Positions 55,909 to 64,000 of a stretch of 64,000 nt of DNA are shown piece by piece. The stretch's first letter is position 1. Every line of letters starts with the position of its first letter. The notes beneath the pieces are model-generated. The model was not told where the DNA came from, did not search any database, and saw only the letters and a program-made list of their open reading frames with translations. This DNA is from Lunularia cruciata (taxonomy: Eukaryota; Streptophyta; Marchantiopsida; Lunulariales; Lunulariaceae): positions 58,385,034-58,449,033 of the forward strand of contig OX419762.1 of the NCBI GenBank assembly GCA_948567375.1. Direction: 5' to 3'. The position numbers and the translations under genes are program-made.

Positions 55909-55996
55909 TAGGCTATTTTGTCTTATTCTCTACTTTGTAAGCCCGACTAACTTCGTCACTAAACTCCATATTGTTACAATAGATCCGGTCCTCATG

Positions 55997-56447
55997 TGTC
56001 ACGTCATTTGTAATGTCGCATCTAGATTGCTCGGACACTGGAGTTCTAGTAATAGTCGTTAGAGTTATTTCAACATTTTCTCAAAGACTACTTTCTAATG
56101 GTCAGATTTTGTGTTTGGGGTATTGACTTCACGGTGGGGCCCACCGTCACTTTGCACCGTTTGCACCGTCAAGTGTGCCATCAATGGGAGCATTAGGGTT
56201 TAGACCTAGCTCGAGTCCAGGGGGTATACTTTCAAAGTGAAGCTCCAGAGAGCTCACTTCTTTGATGTTGAGCCTTCGAGTTCCAAGCTATGGTGGACAA
56301 AGGCCGGCGAGCGTCACCTGGATCCTCTATGCTTGAGTGGGTGTGGCTTGACTATAATTAGTGCCCAATTGTTGGCAGTTTATAGAGTGACAGATCAAGT
56401 ACTTATCTGAATTGAATTGAGTTACGAGTGGTAAACAATCTGATTAC
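55997..56447 (+). repeat. DELTA 5' LTR lacking its first ~105 bp (segment Y)
   Basis: The segment TGTCACGTCATTTG...AATCTGATTACA is homologous to 63001-63450. The X segment that precedes Y in the 3' LTR is absent. DELTA sequence begins directly after the A5 flank. Confidence 0.85.
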
Positions 56448-57911
56448 ATCAAAGAAGTGAAGTCAAGGGGAAATCAGATGCAAGAACTTTGAGTGTTGGT
56501 GGTATCTCCAAGCTCAATGGATTGTTAGTAGCTAGATTCAAGTTTAGTGTTTCCCTAGTGTGTAGAAGCTCGTTCAATTGATGTAAATTTGGCAGTAAGG
56601 TAGATGGTGTACGGAAGCACTGGGCAAATTTTGAGCAAAGAAGGAGCAAATTTTGAGCAATGGTTGTGATTTTGAGCTCAGGAGGTGAAGGCAGAACCAA
56701 TTTGCTACAAGTTGGGCTCAAAAAGTCAAATTGAAGGTGGAGTTGGGAAGCTATTCTCATGAATTTGTGATTTGGAGAAACCCGTGTTGTCAATTTGACT
56801 CGAGTGGAAAGTTAGCGGAGGATTTGGCGGACAACCAACTTTAAGGTTTACGTCAGATTTTATGTCAGATTTTGGCCAGATTTGGAGGAGTTTCGCTGTT
56901 TGGCCAGATTTAGAGGATTTTTGTTGTTTGGCTAGATTTAGAGGAGTTTTGCTAGTTTGGAGGACTTTTGCAAATTTGGAGAAGTTTTGCCAATTTTGGA
57001 GGAGGTTCTAGAGGCTTCGAGGCATAGGGCTGTGGGCTATGAGAGGGTACAAAGGCCTAGAAGGGCCAAAAGGGCCAGCAAACCAGCTTGCTAGCGTGAG
57101 GCTAGCTAGTTTAGAGTAGATCTTGGTCATTGATTGGCAAAATCTACCTTTCCTGCTAGATTGTGCGCAATAGGGTCTGACTCCTAGATCTATTGTTCCT
57201 AGACTGATGCCCTAGCAAATTGGTCCACCCTCACTTGTTGTCCTAATGATTGTGCCACTATTATCTATACACATGTAGCTTTGGCTAAGAGAGGCAATTT
57301 GATCCCATTCTTGGTGATCCTGGTAGCTTAGGACTTAGATACGAACTTCTTTTCGGTCAAATGCCAAATGGTGGCAGAGTAAGTCCCATGTTGTGTTATG
57401 AGATGGAGGGTTTTCATTTAGATTTCTTGTGATTGGACCTCCTCCATTCTCTACTTCTTGTTTGTGCACCACGTTTGTGTGAGGTGCCCGGACTTTTGAG
57501 CGTTGGTGCTCTCGTGTGCTCTCAATAGTGAGGCTAGAGTGATGACTAGTCAGACTATCTTTGTTTCTCTCTAGTGAGGCAGGAAGTGATGACCTGTAGA
57601 CCGTGAGAGTGCGTGTTATGATGGTAGGTTACAAGTTGCGCTTTCTCCTAGTGTAGTTATCTCGGTTAGATAAGTGGGTGGTGCTTAGTTGGTATTGGTA
57701 CTTGGTGGTGTTGGCAGGTGGTGTTGGCACATGGTGGTGGAGTACTTGTGGTTGCGACTTGCAGTTGCAGTTGTAGTTGGTGGTTCTGGTTTGCTATTAT
57801 GGTTACTTTGTCACGATAGAGTTCTTTGGAGATTCTAGAGGAGTTAGCCCTGCATTACATAGTGGGTTTACTCGGAGTGGTGCTCGGTATCAACCTGTAT
57901 CTTAGGTCCCA
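56448..57911 (+). other. DELTA leader with degenerate short repeats
   Basis: I found no recognisable primer site immediately after segment Y. Around 56870-57010 an imperfect ~25-35 bp repeat recurs (core GATTTAGAGGAGTTTTGC, GAGGATTTTTG). A G/T-rich run with repeated GGTGGT/TTGGTGG lies at 57680-57800. No gene is supported. Confidence 0.5.
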
Positions 57912-59130
57912 ATGAGGGACGAGATTGACTCTAAGTTGGAGTTCAATACAAGAGCTAATTCAGTTGAGAGTGCATTTGGTGTGTCCGCACCATTGTTGTG
58001 GGACATGGACAAGATTTATGGAGCCTCCAAAGGCCCTAGGCATTACTCTCATACAGTGGGTACCATTGAGTTGGATGACTTCATCCAGGAGTTTGATAGT
58101 TGGTGGGATCTGCAACAGATGCAGAACCTGACTTTGTTCACACCTTTCATGACATGGAAGGGGTTGTTTCAACATCTAGAGGGTCCATCGATGGATGACT
58201 AGCATGAGTTCAAGAGAGCTCATTTGGAGGAGATTGAAATATGGAGACAATATTGGTCTCCAAACTATATCTCCATCACTTTAGGCTCAGTGGCCAGGAG
58301 TAGATTGGCTATACCTATGAGTTCTAGCTCAAGTAGTGTTGGTGGAGCTTGTGGAGGTGCACTTGCTGAAGATAGTGCTACTACAAGTGGAGGTACCGCT
58401 ACAGGAGGTGGTGTCGTACCGGAGTTTAACCCTATGGTGGAGTTCTTCCTGTGTTTGAGGTAGAACTACAAGGGAGTGCGAATTGACAAGTTGAGGAGCT
58501 TGCAGGAGTTCTAGCGGAAGAGTGGAGAGAGCCTACGTGAAGCATACACTTGCATGAGGCGCATGACCTAAAGAGACATGGGCCTATTCACTTGGTGATT
58601 TTTGGATGGCCATGTCAGGGACATACACGTGCAGGCCGCGGTTTGGGTCTTCAGGATCCTTGTTTTGGTGTGTTTTGGGAGATGTTACGGAGATTACAAC
58701 ATCTTGAGGTTCATCAGTCTGTTTCTCTAGCTTACCTTTTGGAGAACGTTCCTTTGATGGGTGATTCTTGCACCAGAGTAGTGGCGAGTACACATCAGGT
58801 CTATTCTTGGATGGGACCTATTGTATTGTTAGATGCAGCCAGAGTGGGATCACGGGCTCATTGTCTTTGTCTTTGGTGGATGAACCTCTTACTTAGAGAG
58901 GTTTTATAGCGTGCTTATGATGGGATTCAACAACTTGACCACATCCTTGTTGATTATATCTTGGATGTTAGGCGTTAGTCTCAGACAATGGTAGTAGCTG
59001 ATAGGTCACCTATAGCAATGGTGAACCTAGTTGGACAGCCTAGAGCCGCATTTCCCACACTCATGAGTTTCCTAGGCTCTCATGCTTTTTGAGAGGGAGG
59101 ACCTAGACTTGTTTGGGACTCATAGTTATA
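57912..59130 (+). pseudogene. DELTA gag-like region
   Basis: The first open frame starts at 57912 (MRDEIDSKLEFNTRANSVE) and runs 96 codons to a TAG, with a Trp-rich segment (FIQEFDSWWDLQQMQNLTLF). The following frame (58224-58463) includes a Ser/Gly-rich spacer and EFNPMVEFFLCLR. Position supports gag. No CCHC was found, so the assignment rests on order only. Confidence 0.5.
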
Positions 59131-59760
59131 GCAATTGGTGGAGCCCAATGCCGATGAGAGAGAGCGGGCAATGGGTTTTCACACCAGTATTACCGTTGTT
59201 CCAACAGTGTTAGAGGCATCCCGGCGTCAGGTGTTAGGTCAGGCTATGGACCTGAACTATTTGAGCTGGATTGTGAGCCTTGGCTTGGCAGAGCAGCGTA
59301 GGATGCGCTTGATAGGCATCACCACTCGGCCACTTGTGAGCCCTGTGCCTATCAAGACGATCAGACACATGCTGGGGGCAATGGACCGAGTGGACATGGT
59401 ATTCTTGGGACACATCCAATAGCTACTAGGGAGAGTGGTCTACTTGGAGTCCATCTAGGTGAGCGTGGGCTACTTGGATTACTCCCTTGGTCCACATGGG
59501 ATGTAGCTAGAGGACGTGTGGAGCTTGTAGCCAGAGTGGAGGGAGTTTTTCACACTAAGGTTGGGACCTCTAGTGGTCGGGAGCATGACACTATTGCTCC
59601 CAAGGGCCCTGTGTAGTAGTCAGTGCATCTTCCACTCCTACTACAGTTATAGAGGATACTTGGGAGCCAAATCTTGGACCCAAGCTTACTGGAGAGGAAA
59701 GACGAAGGGTTTGGAGGTTCTTGAGGAGCCACATGAGTTGTTTTGCCTTCAGTATGAAGG
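59131..59760 (+). pseudogene. DELTA region between gag and RT (protease expected)
   Basis: The open frame 59135-59422 (ERAMGFHTSITVVPTVLEASRRQ...) has no retropepsin motif that I can recognise. The expected D(S/T)G was not found, so protease is either decayed or not visible. Confidence 0.35.
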
Positions 59761-60480
59761 ATTTGGGTGCTCTAAAAGGACTTGATATACGGATTGAGTT
59801 GAATAGCAATACACCAATTTTCCGATGTCCTTATCAATATAGTGAGATGGAGAGGACATTGATTTAGAGCCGGAGTAGTGACCTTTTTGAGGTTGGTTTG
59901 GTGGAGATTTCACATAGAGAGTATGCATCAGCAATAGTGATGCCAGCCAAGAAAGATATGCATGGCAACTACACAGATAGGCAGATGTGTGGAGATTACC
60001 GTCCTATCAACTGACAGACCAGGGCTGATCGGTATGCCATGCCTACACAAGAGGAGATTTTTGATACGATTGGGCATGCAAAGGTCTTCAGTACTTTGGA
60101 TCTTTGAGTGGGATATCATCAGTTGCAGATCAAGGAGGAGGAGAAGTGCAAGACATCATTTTGGGCTATTGATCCTCATGGTAAGGATGTGTTATATTAG
60201 TGGAGGTTCTTACCATTTGGGTTGAAGAACGCTCCTGCTGAGTTCCAGAGGGTCATGGATAGGATCCTAGTTGGATTGGATTTTGCTTGGTGCTATATTG
60301 ATGACATTTTGGTCTATAATACTACCATGGAGGAGCATGAGAGACAGTTGTTGGAGGTGTTTGAGAGGTTGAGATCTCATGGACTCAAATTACATCCTGA
60401 GAAGTGTAGGTTCTTCCACGAGCAGGTTGAGTATTTGGGTCACACTATCTACCCCGGAGGACTTGGTGTTTAACAGACCA
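59761..60480 (+). pseudogene. DELTA reverse transcriptase
   Basis: Blocks in order are ASAIVMPAKKDMHGNYTDRQMCGDYRPIN, DRYAMPTQEEIFDTIGHAKVFSTLDL followed by VGYHQLQI (motif A), FLPFGLKNAPAEFQRVMDRIL (motif B) and AWCYIDDILVY (motif C, both Asp). LKLHPEKCRFFHEQVEYLGH follows. Stops at 60014, 60105 and 60198 break it. The open frame 60222-60473 holds motifs B and C. Confidence 0.86.
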
Positions 60481-61110
60481 AGGTGGAGGCTATTGCATGT
60501 ATTCCTTGCCCTACGGATGTGAGTAGAGTGCAAGCATTCCTTGGGTTGGCAAACTTCTATTGCCACTATGTTAGAGGATTTAGTGCCATTGCCAAGGCCT
60601 TGAAAAAGCTGACCAAGCTTACATAGGAGTGGTGTTGGGAAGATGAGCAGGAGAGAGCTTTTGTAGAGCTCAAAGAGAGGTTGACATCTGCTCCTATTTT
60701 GAGGAGACCAATTAGAGGATGACCATTTCAGGTTCATACTGATTGGAGGATGTTGGGGCTTGGAGCGGTGCTCACCTAGCCTGATGATGAGGGGAAGGAG
60801 TTTGTGGTGGCCTATGCTAGTCGCTCCAACAATTCAGCAAAGGCAAAGTATAATTCATATGAGGGAGAGTGCTTGGTAGCAATTTGGGCAGTAGCACATT
60901 TCCAATGTTACCTATTTGGTAACCCCTTCACTCTCATCACTAATCATCAGCCACTGAAGTGGTTGATAGATTCCGACAAGCTTTCAGGGAAGCTTGCATG
61001 AAAGGCTCTGATTTTATAGGAGTATGATTTTACGATTGTTTACAGACCTAGAGTGGTCAACCGTGATGCAGATGGGTTGAGTAGAAACCCATGTCCCAGC
61101 CAGCAGGATC
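60481..61110 (+). pseudogene. DELTA RNase H
   Basis: The connection block (VQAFLGLANFYCHYVRGFSAIAKAL) is followed by FQVHTDWRMLGLGAVL (Asp), FVVAYASRSNNSAKAKYNSYEGECLVAIWAV (Glu) and FTLITNHQPLKWLI, where the usual Asp of TDHQ is Asn. VVNRDADGLSRNP ends it. Confidence 0.82.
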
Positions 61111-62100
61111 AGACCAGAGCACGTTGGCATGGTGAGACAGATGAGGAGATGGTGCTAGGTTGGCATGCATCGGCCTTTCTGGGTGTATTTTCAAAGGCTT
61201 TGGTGGTATCTCTCTCAGCGCATATAGGAGGAGTTATTGAGGTCATAGATCCAAAGAGTGAAGATATTGGTATAGTTCAGTGAGACATTCATGATGATGT
61301 CTTAGTGATGGACTATCTTTGCATTGGTGTTGTGGGTGGCACAGTTGGGGCCAAGGAGAGAGACCGTGTTCTTCAGCAAGCCAGATGGTTTAGATTGGAG
61401 GGCACACACCTTTTGCGTGTATGGGACGATGGTAGAGTGCGAGTAGTACCACTTGCAGCACAAAGACCACAGTTGGTCCGTCATGCTCATGAGGAGCTAG
61501 GACATTTTGGAGTACAGCGTACATATAGCTTACTCCACAGTCATTATTGGTGGCACGGTATGCAGACTGAGGTACAACAGTTTGTTGCCAGATGTGTGGT
61601 TTGTGGCCAAGTTACAACATCATTCAATGCTCTTACACCACAGTTACACCCATTACCTATCATGGGATTGGGTTACCGTTGGAGTTTGGACTTTGCTGGA
61701 CCTTTATCGCTGACTGTGAGACATCATCGGTATGTTTTGGTGATGGTGGAGCACTTCTCCAAGTGGATTGAGTTGGTGACACTTCCTAACAAGTCTAGTG
61801 AAGGGACAACTTACTCATTCCTAGATTGAGTTCTTAGTCATTTTGGTGCACTAGTTGAGGTTTTGATTGATCAGGGTACAAAGTTCTTGGGAGAGTTTCA
61901 TGTCTTGTGTGACAAGGCTTTGATTGATCATCATATTACATCCCGAGATCACCCTAAGGCAGATGATTTAGCAGAGAGAGTGGTTCAGATGATGAAGAGA
62001 GGATTGCAAAAGTATGGTTTGCAGAGAGGCCACTTGGGAGATTGGGATCACCAGTTACCTTGGTTGGCCGTGGGCTATCGGTTTAGCTAGCAAGCCTCCT
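61111..62100 (+). pseudogene. DELTA integrase
   Basis: The 174-codon open frame 61305-61829 has the zinc module (HAHEELGHFGVQRTYSLLHSHYWW, FVARCVVCGQ: H, H, C, C). The core opens with RWSLDFAGPLSL (Asp). After a stop at 61828 come VLIDQGTKFLGEF (Asp) and HPKADDLAERVVQMMKRGLQKY (Glu). A stop at 62088 interrupts the C-terminal part. All three catalytic acids survive although the frame is broken. Confidence 0.83.
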
Positions 62101-62500
62101 TAGCATCCTTCTCTCTGTACTTTCTACTCTATGGACGAGATCCAGATTTACCTACAGCCATTCATCGAGATGCTACTGTAGTTTTGGACTTGGATGACCC
62201 CAATGTATGGATGAGCGCATGTTCTCAACGGGCATAGATCTTTCAGAGAGTGATGCCGATGGCCTTTGAGAACTTGGGGATTGCTCAACATAAAGATACT
62301 TTATGTTATGCTACCATTTGAGGAGGAGGTTATAGACCCTTGATCCGTTGATTTCATCCAAGCGACTATGCATATCTACAGCAGATAGCACCGACAACAC
62401 TTGATGTTTTGACAGGCCGCACTATCTTGAGAGTGAGTGAGGTTTTGCCATCTGGAGTCCTTGTGTTGGAAGGACGTGTGGTGTTGTTTGGAAGGATCAT

Positions 62501-62725
62501 GTGCGCAATTATGCGCCATGCTACCTCCCAAACATTGATGGTACTATGGACCCAAGCTTGGCACTTGTACGTGCAGGCTTGAGGTGTATGTTATGTGGCT
62601 CTTCTGGTGGAGCTGCTACTATGTTAGTGTGTGATAGTTGTTCAAGAGGATGGCATATGGCATGTATGACTCCTCCTCTCACGGTGGTTCCTCATGGAAA
62701 GTGGTTATGTCCTAAATGTACTTGA
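62501..62725 (+). CDS. PHD zinc finger at the C-terminus of DELTA pol
   Basis: This 74-codon frame ends in a complete C4HC3 PHD finger (nt 62585-62722). Ligands are Cys29, Cys32, Cys44, Cys47, His52, Cys55, Cys70 and Cys73, with spacing C-x2-C-x11-C-x2-C-x4-H-x2-C-x14-C-x2-C. The conserved Trp two residues before the seventh ligand (KWLCPKC) and the TPPL turn are present. Upstream in the same frame (GVVWKDHVRNYAPC) it connects toward integrase. Known PHD fingers read histone H3 tails, so it may do for DELTA what the chromodomain does for chromoviruses. That role is inference. It ends about 160 bp before the purine tract. Confidence 0.85.
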   Translation: MRNYAPCYLPNIDGTMDPSLALVRAGLRCMLCGSSGGAATMLVCDSCSRGWHMACMTPPLTVVPHGKWLCPKCT

Positions 62726-62894
62726 CATATAGCTAGTTCATTCTTTATATGGTATAGATTGCAGACAGGCGACTAACAATGGGGCTCCATGGCACCCGGC
62801 CTCTTGATCTTTGCCTATTATAGGGTATACCATATACTTGGAGTAGATGGCTATCTAGAGTTAGAGGGACCTAACCGCCAGCTAGGGGGGCAAT
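62726..62894 (+). other. DELTA 3' untranslated region and polypurine tract
   Basis: A short noncoding stretch ends in AGCTAGGGGGGCAAT (62880-62894), a purine tract in the position expected just before a 3' LTR starting TGTGGCAC. Confidence 0.65.
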
Positions 62895-63450
62895 TGTGGC
62901 ACTTTAGAGTCTATGTATGACTTATGTGTGAGTTGTGCTCTATAGTGTATAATGTTGACAATGATGTATGTTGTGTAGCGATATATATACACACGACAAC
63001 TGTCACATCATTTGTAGTGTCGCATCTAGATTGCTTGGACACTGGAGTTCCAGTGATAGTAGTTAGAGTTATTTCAGTAGTTTCTCAGAGACTACTTTCC
63101 GACGGTCAGATTTTGTGTTTGTGGTACTAACTTCATGGTGAGGCCCACCATCACTTTGCACATTTGCACCATCAAGTGTGCCGTCAGTGGGACCATTAGT
63201 GTTCAAACCTAGCTCAAGTCCAAGGGGTATACTTTCGAAGTGCAGCTCCAGAGAGCTCACTTCTCTGATGTTGAGCATTCGAGTTCCTGGCTATGGTGGA
63301 CAAAGGCCGGCAAGCATCACTTGGATTCTCTATGCTTGAGTGGGTGTGGCTTGACTGTAATTAGTGCCCAATTGTTGGCAGTTTATAGAGTGACAGATCA
63401 AGTACGGATTTGAGTCGAGTTGAGTTGAGAGTGGTAAACAATCTGATTAT
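62895..63450 (+). repeat. DELTA 3' LTR (segments X+Y), 556 bp
   Basis: It begins TGTGGCACTTTAGAG right after the purine tract. X is 62895-63000 and Y is 63001-63450, homologous to the 5' segment Y. By purine-tract logic this is the complete LTR. Confidence 0.75.
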
Positions 63451-63555
63451 TGTGGCACTTTAGAGTCTACGTATGACTTATGTGTGAGTTGTGCTTCTAT
63501 AGTGTATGATGTTGACTACGATGTATGTTGTGTAGCAATGTATATATGCACAACA
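63451..63555 (+). repeat. Extra DELTA X segment at the right end
   Basis: TGTGGCACTTTAGAG...GCACAACA repeats 62895-63000 and is followed directly by A5 flank CATGGAATAAAAGG. It makes the 3' side X-Y-X. Confidence 0.85.
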
Positions 63556-64000
63556 CATGGAATAAAAGGCCCTCCTTGATGGAGAAGGTGTTGTACTCCT
63601 TATCACATGCCGTAAGGCGACCATGTACCATTTGGAAGAAGGGATCTTGGTGTAGAGCTGACTGAAACTTGTTTTGGACCTTGGAGTCAATTGACACTAT
63701 TGAATTTGCCGTTGTGATGAGAGGAAGAGACATCAAATCAAGTCGTTGTGATAAAGCATTAGGGATGGAACCGACCTGGTTTGTACTCAAGTTTTATCTC
63801 ATATAGTTGGAGTTGTTCCTCCTATTGATGATATCTACTCTTCATGTATTCCAAGTGTAAGGTTTGCAATAATGGTTTGTGATCAGTTCGCATGATCACT
63901 TGTTTCCTCAAGAGGTAATGCCTCCATACCTTTGTGGCGTATACCATTGCAAGTTGTTTTCAATCTTGAGTAGAGTAGTTTTGTTCATCCATATTGAGTT
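63556..64000 (-). pseudogene. ALPHA integrase start and RNase H end, A5 (right of DELTA)
   Basis: A5 resumes with the minus-strand block matching KEYNTFSIKEGLLFH (integrase N-terminal side). The integrase/RNase H junction (SIPNALSQRLDLMSLPLI) follows, then RNase H toward 64000 (HKPLLQTLHLEYMKSRY-like, VWRHYLLRKQVIMRTDH). Several small deletions occur. The element continues outside the window. Confidence 0.82.

Larger units (their letters stand above)
50344..55978 (-). mobile_element. ALPHA chromovirus copy A6, full-length reference copy
   Basis: This 5635 bp insertion has two 423 bp LTRs (50344-50766 and 55556-55978) that differ at about 16 positions by eye. It has a perfect 5 bp target duplication ATAGA (50339-50343 and 55979-55983) in the A5 integrase. 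The order, leftward, is gag, protease, 60 bp-repeat linker, RT, RNase H, integrase, chromodomain. Few stops or shifts occur, making it the best preserved ALPHA copy. The chromodomain identifies it as a chromovirus. Confidence 0.96.
55556..55978 (-). repeat. 5' LTR of ALPHA copy A6
   Basis: This 423 bp LTR has TG...CA ends. In sense (leftward) its U3 runs from 55978 to the TATA box at 55667-55660, with R/U5 beyond. It is homologous to 50344-50766. Confidence 0.95.
55997..63555 (+). mobile_element. DELTA Ty3/gypsy element with C-terminal PHD finger, permuted LTRs
   Basis: This plus-strand 7.56 kb insertion in A5 interrupts GGTCCTCATG|GAATAAAAGG, with CATG on both sides (4 bp, or 5 bp with one mismatch). 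It holds gag-like ORFs, RT (YIDDILVY), RNase H, integrase (HHCC, catalytic core) and a PHD finger. LTR material is arranged Y (55997-56447) - internal - X (62895-63000) - Y (63001-63450) - X (63451-63555), so the 5' copy lacks X and the 3' end has an extra X. Many stops occur in pol. Confidence 0.88.
48599..64000 (-). mobile_element. ALPHA chromovirus copy A5, split by A6 and DELTA, right end outside window
   Basis: The pieces are: 48599-49010 (3' LTR), 49011-50343 (purine tract, chromodomain, integrase), 55979-55996 (18 bp between the two insertions) and 63556-64000 (integrase start and RNase H). Continuity across both insertions is exact relative to the ALPHA sequence GAACATAGATCTGGTCTTCATGGAATAAAAGG (as at 1080-1110). 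A5 sits in A4 RNase H, with left flank GTTCA. Its RT, gag and 5' LTR lie beyond the window. Confidence 0.9.

Noticed and set aside
57680-57800. G/T-rich run as a G-quadruplex
   Set aside because: G runs are mostly pairs (GGTGG), so a stable quadruplex is not supported by sequence alone.

Overview
The window looks like intergenic DNA from a large, repeat-rich land-plant genome. The evidence is AT-rich sequence, almost wall-to-wall Ty3/gypsy LTR retrotransposons nested inside each other, plant-type initiator-tRNA-Met primer sites (TGGTATCAGAGC), a chromodomain chromovirus, and a LINE-like reverse transcriptase of a kind I associate with plants. A gymnosperm or fern-like genome is plausible but is only an inference. 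I see no host gene, tRNA, rRNA or CRISPR array. I use four working names for LTR families. ALPHA is a chromovirus with ~423 bp LTRs. BETA has ~690 bp LTRs. GAMMA has 2.8-3.8 kb LTRs and a tRNA-Asp-like primer site. DELTA is a plus-strand element ending in a PHD finger.

Layout: 1-4954 is the 5' part of a minus-strand ALPHA copy (A1), inserted in a minus-strand BETA copy (B1, 4955-8245). B1 is itself inserted in an older BETA LTR (8246-8853). 8854-12880 is AT-rich with two local tandem duplications and no recognisable gene. About 12880-15150 holds a decayed minus-strand LINE-like reverse transcriptase. From ~15929 to the right edge the backbone is ALPHA again: a minus-strand copy (A2) and a second one (A4) that appear to share one LTR (39072-39438 + 46953-47010).

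This backbone has been opened by insertions. GAMMA (17415-30153, target duplication AGCAA/AGGAA) split A2. A plus-strand ALPHA copy (A3, 33266-38896, target duplication TCAAG) entered the A2 leader. A BETA copy (B2, 39439-46952) split the shared LTR. Another ALPHA copy (A5, from 48599) entered A4. A5 was then hit twice, 18 bp apart, by ALPHA A6 (50344-55978, target duplication ATAGA) and by DELTA (55997-63555).

All reading frames are damaged. The best preserved are A6 (integrase plus chromodomain open over 344 codons, catalytic D, D and E present) and the DELTA PHD finger (all eight zinc ligands present). The main biological leads are: (1) ALPHA LTRs carry dense arrays of perfect heat-shock elements upstream of a TATAAATA box, suggesting a heat-inducible chromovirus analogous to ONSEN; (2) DELTA carries a C-terminal PHD finger where chromoviruses carry a chromodomain; (3) each GAMMA LTR carries a long coiled-coil coding region in element sense; (4) DELTA has a permuted LTR arrangement (Y-internal-X-Y-X) as if a two-LTR circle had inserted.
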